Source: Ophiosphaerella korrae
Taxonomy: Eukaryota > Ascomycota > Dothideomycetes > Pleosporales > Phaeosphaeriaceae
Assembly: GCA_028456385.1 (NCBI GenBank)
Contig: JALNQF010000735.1
Coordinates: 1-15,364, forward strand
Reading direction: 5' to 3'
Length of the DNA: 15,364 bases
Of this stretch, positions 10,901 through 15,364 are shown one piece after another. The translations under genes were made by a program, and so were the position numbers. The notes below the pieces were generated by a model. The model was not told the DNA's origin. It saw only the letters and a program-made list of their open reading frames with translations, and searched no databases. Positions within the stretch are counted from its first letter, which is position 1, and each line of letters starts with the position of its first letter.

Positions 10901-11999
10901 TATCTTTTCTTAGATCTTTACTTCTATAGTCTTTTGCGAAGTGTCCTAGTTTCCTGTATTTATAGTATACTGTATCCCTTTTCTTTTATAATTAGTAGTC
11001 TTTCGCGTAGTAGCCTTTCTTGCTATAGTTAAAGCACGTAAAGTTTTTATTCCCTTTCCTCTTCTTATCCTTATTAGCGTTAAGGATTATAGGGTCTCTC
11101 TTATCTTAATTCTAGGTATAACCTCTATACTTATTCTTCTTCTATTCTCAAAGATCGTTGTTAATTTATATTACTTGTTATTTTAGGGCTTCTAGCGTTT
11201 AGGGTTTTTCTATATAAATTATTTTGTATTAGATTTTTAAGTTTAGTCCTTGTTTAAATTGTAATATTAAGGCTAACTTATTCTACTCTATATTTTACAA
11301 TAGTTATTTAAACTATAATACGTACTCTAGAACACTCTAGCTTTGTATAAGCTTTTCTAGCCGTTCTTTAGCTTATTAGGTAACGTCTGTGTCCCTAAAT
11401 ACTACTCTTATTCGTCTAGTAAAGTATTCGTAACTTCTAAAGATAGCTCTTATTTTATCCTTTTAGGTTATTAGAGCGTATATTATATAGTCTGTTTAGT
11501 AGGGTTCAAACTATCTTATTGCATTTTCTTCAAGATACATTCTAATATATATTACCTTCTTTTCTTCTGTGTCAAAGTATAGTACTTATACGTCTATCTA
11601 GAGTTATGCTAAGGCTATAAAGGGTCTTAGTTTTTCTCTTGTCTTATTAAACTTCTTAAGGACGGGTATCTTAGGTGGTTTTTTCATTGCACTCATTTCT
11701 AGTCGTTAGGTAATTAATTCTATCTAGTTCTAGCCTTTAATAATAGCTTTAATTTGCACTTTATTCTATTTCGAATAGTCTTACAGTTCCTTGTTTTACG
11801 TTTCTAGTACTTCGATTACTATCTTTATATCCTCTTTGTCGTTAATTAGTTTGTTTATATAATCCTTAATCGTTTCCTATATAGTGCTATCTAACTTATA
11901 ACTACTCCTAGGGGCTTTACTTGTTAAGCTTTCTACTATCGTATTAGCTAGACTACGCGCTACTTACGCTTCGCTTCTCGCAATAACTAAATCAGTAAG
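10901..11999 (-). pseudogene. Gypsy Gag: capsid-like region and two CCHC zinc knuckles
   Basis: In the Pol frame, the region after the LTR reads LTDLVIARSEA (from 11999), a helical stretch with KDYINKLINDKEDIKIVIEVLE (about 11865-11800), and two in-frame Met codons at 11694-11696 and 11685-11687 (MSAMKKPPKIPVLKKF). Capsid-like residues follow: REKLRPFIALA, FDTEEKKVIYIRMYLEENA, RAIFRSYEYFTRRIRVVF. Two C-X2-C-X4-H-X4-C knuckles end it. At 10995-11036 the pattern residues are Cys, Tyr, Tyr, Tyr. At 10926-10967 they are Tyr, Tyr, His, Tyr. Cys (TGY) and His (CAY) becoming Tyr (TAY) is exactly the RIP change. Gag would form the particle and bind element RNA. No ATG precedes 11696 in frame, and the frame is open back into the LTR, so the original start is unresolved (ATG may have become ATA). 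Confidence 0.88.
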
Positions 12000-12000
12000 G

Positions 12001-12431
12001 TGTAACGGGCCTCCTGTCGTCGACTATAGGTACCTATCTTAAAAGGGTTAGTAGATTGTAAAGTAATAACAAAAGTTTGTGTAAGGATCTACAATAACTA
12101 TAAACAATAGAAGATGTTTTGCAACTATCTTGTATTAGCGTTCTATAGTTAAAGGATTGAATTACTAATACTATCCTAATAATGCGCTTTGCTACTAACT
12201 ATATACCTATCCTAATCTGTTAATCTATTACTGCTAAGAATAACAGATCGCGGATTACCTTAATCTGTAATCTGTTAACGCTAAGAGTCTATAGATTACA
12301 GATTACCCTAGGTGTCCTAATTATGTGTAGTTTCCTAATTATGTTCGTATTCTTCGTGTTTATAAGAGCTCGATCCTTTAGTCGTAGAGCTAATTAGTTC
12401 TATCTATATTTCCCTTATTACTATCGTAACA
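12001..12431 (-). repeat. Gypsy LTR, 5' copy in element sense (431 bp)
   Basis: This is the less mutated LTR. On the plus strand it starts TGTAACGGGCC and ends ATCGTAACA, giving TG...CA ends with near-perfect inverted heptamers. It aligns gaplessly with 5396-5826, with transitions only. It would hold the element's promoter on the minus strand, but I could not assign a TATA box with confidence in such an AT-rich sequence. A 12-bp inverted repeat (AATCTGTAATCT / AGATTACAGATT) lies at 12262-12273 and 12293-12304. No TGG-type primer binding site follows at 12000. Confidence 0.96.
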
Positions 12432-12436
12432 ACTAT
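12432..12436. repeat. Target site duplication, right copy (ACTAT)
   Basis: ACTAT follows the LTR end directly and matches 5391-5395 exactly. Removing 5396-12436 restores a continuous minus-strand reading frame across the insertion site. Confidence 0.9.
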
Positions 12437-12960
12437 CTTAAAAGGTATTTAAAGAGTATAAGTTTATTATTAGAGTCTTTATAGGAATAAACTAGTTAAA
12501 GTAACTATAAATTAGTATATCTAGAGTAGAAAGAGTCTAAGAAGTTAGTCTTAGAGTAAATTTAGGTTATAGTATCTTATTAGTATTAGTGTTAGTGTTG
12601 TAGAGTAACTTGTCCTAAAGTACTAAGAGTATTAGTATAAGAATAGTAGTAGGTATTCTTTAAGAAGTATATATACTATTAGCTAGTTAAAGTCCTATAC
12701 TAGGGACTCTAACTATATATTATCTAACGCAATACTATAAGCCTATATAGGACGCCTAGCTATAGAACTTAGTATTAACTTATTATTACTATTATTATAT
12801 ATATAATTATCTTTAAAGGTTAAGTTAATATAGAGATTATAGAGTAGGTATAGAGTTAGTATAGGTATAGTTAGTAATAGCTAAGACGTAGACGTAGAAG
12901 TAGTAAGTAGTATAAATAGCTAGCCTCTTCGACTTTGCGTTGCTAGTAGTATATATAGCT
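12437..12960 (-). pseudogene. Unidentified large protein, upstream part, on the far side of the gypsy insertion
   Basis: The minus-strand frame with codon first bases at multiples of 3 reads, in order, LYRLIVLR (about 12700-12675), KNTYYYSYTNTLSTLGQVTL (12660-12601), IYSKTNFLDSFYSRYTNL (about 12555-12503) and YKDSNNKLILFKYLLR (about 12484-12437). If the gypsy element and one ACTAT are removed, this frame runs on without a shift into KYIYYLI at about 5377 and onward. I therefore treat it as the N-terminal side of the protein at 2507-5390. Stops are only TAA/TAG. Beyond about 12780 the coding character weakens, and I cannot place a start. REKRKK-like basic residues near 13060 may be more of it. 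No domain is recognised. Confidence 0.45.
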
Positions 12961-13029
12961 TAGTTTCTAGATAAAGTAAGTTAGAATTAACTAATATATA
13001 TACAATATACCTAGTTCTAGTAGTTTACT

Positions 13030-13450
13030 AGTATTAGCTTTCTTTCTCTTCTCTCTACTCTTATAAGCTAATTAGATATTACTTTAATACTACTATTTAT
13101 CTTTTTTAGCGTCTATTATTTTATATTACTTTTAACTAGGGCTACTACGCTTTTTAGAAAGTATAATAATATTATTTATATAATATAGTACTTAGGTAGC
13201 CTATAAGATTTAATAGATAGTAAAGAGATAAAAGAGTTTCTAGATAGATTAAGAAGAGCGTAGAATAGAGGACGTATATAGAATTTAAAAAACCTAATAA
13301 TAATACTTATAAAGAGGTTTTTATATTCTAGAATCTTAATAATATATAACTAATATATAAGATATTTAGTAAGAATTATTAGAAAATATCTTATTTAAGC
13401 TTAGTATACTATAGAAACATACTTAGACTATATAGTAATATCTACTTCCT
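13030..13450. other. AT-rich stretch with no gene recognised
   Basis: All frames carry frequent stops, and I find no retroelement motif. The composition matches the other RIP-saturated parts (TA-rich, TG and CA nearly absent). It may be more of the degraded unidentified gene's upstream region or an older repeat beyond recognition. Confidence 0.5.
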
Positions 13451-13461
13451 CTATAATCTAT

Positions 13462-13877
13462 AGTAACTATTAAATTAAGTATATAGCTATTATAAAAAAT
13501 CTTTTTTTATAATCTCTAGAAACTATTAAATTAGATATATAAGCTTAATATTAGTCTATATAAGTATTATAAAAAAGCTCTCTTTATAAAGCTAATATAT
13601 ATATATATATAACTTACTTAGCTTATAAGGTAACTTATAAGGTAGCTTATAATAGTATTAAAGATAATAGATAATAAGCTAGTATATAAGTAAGCTATAG
13701 TATAAGAGTAAATTAAAGAGTATTATAAAGGTTATTAATAGTAGCTAGAGAGTAGATAAGAGATACTAAAATTACTTAATTAGTTATAACTATTTATATT
13801 AATTAATAAGTAACTATTAAATCTAATATATAGCTATTATAAAAAAGCCTTTTTTTTATAGTCTATAGTTACTTATA
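13462..13877. repeat. Three related degenerate repeats with a palindromic core
   Basis: The motif AACTATTAAAT, then ATATAGCTATTATAAAAAA, then a run of T, then TATARTCT occurs at about 13462-13519 and 13809-13877. A more diverged copy lies at about 13519-13592. The last copy is bounded by a perfect 11-bp inverted repeat, TAAGTAACTAT at 13807-13817 and ATAGTTACTTA at 13865-13875, around an A-run/T-run core. The whole unit is about 69 bp. It could be a tiny non-autonomous element or a fragment of one. The 13593-13800 spacer shows no gene. Confidence 0.55.
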
Positions 13878-13891
13878 GCCTTATAATACGT

Positions 13892-14095
13892 ATTAGAAAG
13901 ATACTATATTAGGATTAGTATAGCTATAGGTTAGGTATAAGACTATACAATATAGTAAAGTATTAATAAGATAAGTTAACTATAAGTTAGTAATACTAGC
14001 TAACTATAATAAGCTACCTAGGGCGAGCTACTTACAATGTGTTAGAAATATACTACTTTAGGATTAGCGTGTTAGATTTATTCTACTTTAGGAAT
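13892..14095. repeat. Three copies of a 27-bp motif
   Basis: The unit is approximately RTTAGAAANATACTAYTTTAGGATTAG. Copies lie at 13892-13918, 14041-14067 (23 of 27 identical to the first) and 14071-14097 (about 22 of 27 identical to the second). The last two are 30 bp apart. From TGTTAGAA at 14040 to TTCTACA at 14179 the sequence has LTR-like TG...CA ends and unusually many surviving TG and CA dinucleotides, but no convincing target duplication. Confidence 0.5.
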
Positions 14096-14179
14096 AAAAC
14101 TTTAATAATATATATCGCGACAATATAAAGAGCTATAAAAAATCTAAGAGTAGATTTAGATTCCTTGCGTAATTCTACA

Positions 14180-14400
14180 CAAGATAGCCTCTTAGCTTTT
14201 TTTTATTTTTATAGTTTTAGTACTTAGGACTCATACCTAGCCTTAACTCTAAATACTAATAACTTTTTTTTTTATAATACATAGTTATATAAGCTTATAG
14301 TACTAGTAAAATTATATACTATACTTTAGCTAAATACTAAGAAATAGTAATATTTAAATAATTTAGTAAAAAGAACCCTAACTCTCTCTACTTCTAGGCT
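14180..14400. other. AT-rich stretch with homopolymer runs, no gene recognised
   Basis: It contains T-runs (about 14198-14206 and 14264-14273) and short A/T words. I find no reading frame with recognisable motifs on either strand. Confidence 0.5.
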
Positions 14401-14402
14401 CT

Positions 14403-14468
14403 CTATAGGTTCTTTATAGGTTCTAGGTTATAGAGTTATAAGGTTATAGGGTTATAGGTTATAGGTTC
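14403..14468. repeat. Degenerate tandem repeat of about 7-8 bp (AGGTTAT)n
   Basis: Successive units read approximately AGGTTCT, TTATAGGTTCT, AGGTTAT, AGAGTTAT, AAGGTTAT, AGGGTTAT, AGGTTAT, AGGTTC. The array marks the edge of the G-depleted tract that begins a few bases later. One AGGGTTA word resembles telomeric repeat but it is not repeated as such. Confidence 0.7.
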
Positions 14469-14470
14469 TC

Positions 14471-15364
14471 TCTCTTCTCTTTTTCTCTTACGTTTCTTTT
14501 TCTTTTTTTACTATTACTTTTTTTTTAATTCTTTTACTTTTACTTTCTTTTACTTTTAACTATTTTTAACTTTTTATAACTTTTTTTTACTTTATTACTT
14601 TTTTACTTTAACTTTATAATATTACTCTTTTTATTTACTTTTTTATTTTTACTATTATTTTTTAACTTCTACTTTTACTTTTATTTTAACTACTAAAACT
14701 TTATTTATAAATAATTTTTAACTTTAATTTTTTTTTTTTACTATTTACTATTTTATTTGTAATTTTATTTCTTTTTATTTTATTTATTATTTTTTTTTTA
14801 TTTTAAAAATCTTCTCATTTTTAAATATACTTTACTTTAATATTTTATTTAAGTATAATTTTTTTATTATTAATATCTACTTTTACCTATAATAATTATC
14901 TTTACTTTTTTATATATAATTTCTATTAATATTATACTTTTTTAAATTTATTCTTTAAAGTACTTTATTCTAATTTTTCTTTCTTTAATTTTTTCTTTCT
15001 TACTTTATTTTTAATTTACTTTACTTTTTTTCTTATATATTTTATACTTTTTAACTTTTTATTTAACTTATACTTTAATATTTTTTAAATCTTTACCTAA
15101 CTTTATTTTTATTTTAAATTTTTAATATATAAATTTTTTAACTTATTATATATATATATAATTTTCTTCTTTTTAATTAATATTTATCTAATTATAATTC
15201 TCTTTTTATTTTTTTATTCTTAAACTTTACTTCTTCTATATAATACTATTATTTACTATATTTATATATATTTTAACTTTACTATTTACTTTACTCTTTT
15301 TATACTTATAGATTTTATTTTATATATACTATTTTTATCTTAATAATTAAATTAAATAATATTT
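14471..15364. repeat. Extreme G-depleted T/C/A-rich low-complexity tract
   Basis: Over nearly 900 bases I count about six G residues on the plus strand, while C remains common, mostly in the words CTTT, ACTT and TTCT. No gene is seen on either strand. The minus strand is correspondingly purine-rich. The tract continues to the window edge. AT content is well above the rest of the window. Confidence 0.85.

Larger units (their letters stand above)
5396..12431 (-). mobile_element. Complete Ty3/gypsy chromovirus-type retrotransposon, RIP-degraded
   Basis: The element spans 7036 bp between two ACTAT duplications and is oriented on the minus strand. In element order it carries an LTR (12001-12431), Gag with two zinc knuckles, protease, RT, RNase H, integrase and a chromodomain (all one frame, ending about 6507). 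An oppositely oriented frame, a polypurine tract and the second LTR (5396-5826) follow. RT before integrase makes it Ty3/gypsy, and the chromodomain after integrase makes it a chromovirus. It is inactive: stops occur throughout, and RT, protease, integrase zinc-finger and Gag knuckle residues are replaced. It sits inside an older minus-strand frame (2507-5390 and 12437-12960) and retains more TG/CA than that frame. Confidence 0.95.

Noticed and set aside
11965..11992. Primer binding site hidden as TAG (from TGG) about 11 bases inside the LTR
   Set aside because: It is too far from the LTR edge for a usual site, and no tRNA 3' end could be matched by eye.
14225..14260. tRNA or tRNA-derived SINE, from a B-box-like GGTATGAGTCC on the minus strand
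   Set aside because: No A box at a sensible distance and no cloverleaf could be drawn. One 11-base resemblance in AT-rich sequence is weak.
14371..14390. Telomeric repeat (ACCCTAAC)
   Set aside because: Only a single unit occurs, with no tandem array, so chance is enough.

Overview
The window looks like an AT-rich, gene-poor block of a filamentous ascomycete (Pezizomycotina) genome that has been heavily hit by repeat-induced point mutation (RIP). Three things in the sequence point there. TG and CA dinucleotides are almost gone while TA is everywhere. CG-containing words such as acgcg survive. Every recognisable coding frame is intact in phase but peppered with TAA/TAG stops, and its missense changes are the ones expected from C-to-T and G-to-A. 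I see no intact conventional gene, no rRNA or tRNA, and no CRISPR array. The species cannot be named from this.

Layout, left to right. (1) 1-2373, plus strand: the 3' two-thirds of a Ty1/copia Pol polyprotein (linker, reverse transcriptase, RNase H), cut by the left edge. (2) 2507-5390, minus strand: the C-terminal part of a long unidentified protein of about 960 codons, with a Thr/Pro-rich region and a (TAG)20 tract. (3) 5396-12431: a complete Ty3/gypsy retrotransposon in minus orientation, 7036 bp, with 431-bp LTRs and a perfect 5-bp target duplication (ACTAT). Its Gag-protease-RT-RNase H-integrase-chromodomain polyprotein lies in a single frame. A separate open frame runs the opposite way between the chromodomain and the LTR. 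(4) 12437 to about 12960, minus strand: a reading frame that joins the region-2 protein in phase once the gypsy element and one target copy are removed, so the element is nested inside that older repeated gene. (5) 13030-14470: short degenerate repeats, small palindromes and an LTR-like sequence. (6) 14471-15364: an extreme pyrimidine/A tract with almost no G on the plus strand.

History, as I infer it. The unidentified gene and the copia element are almost saturated with RIP-type changes, so they were multicopy and are old here. The gypsy element keeps clearly more TG and CA, so it arrived later or was hit less. Its two LTRs differ only by transitions, about 35 by hand alignment, with no indels. 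None of the elements can be active: catalytic and zinc-binding residues are replaced in the RIP direction and stops are frequent.
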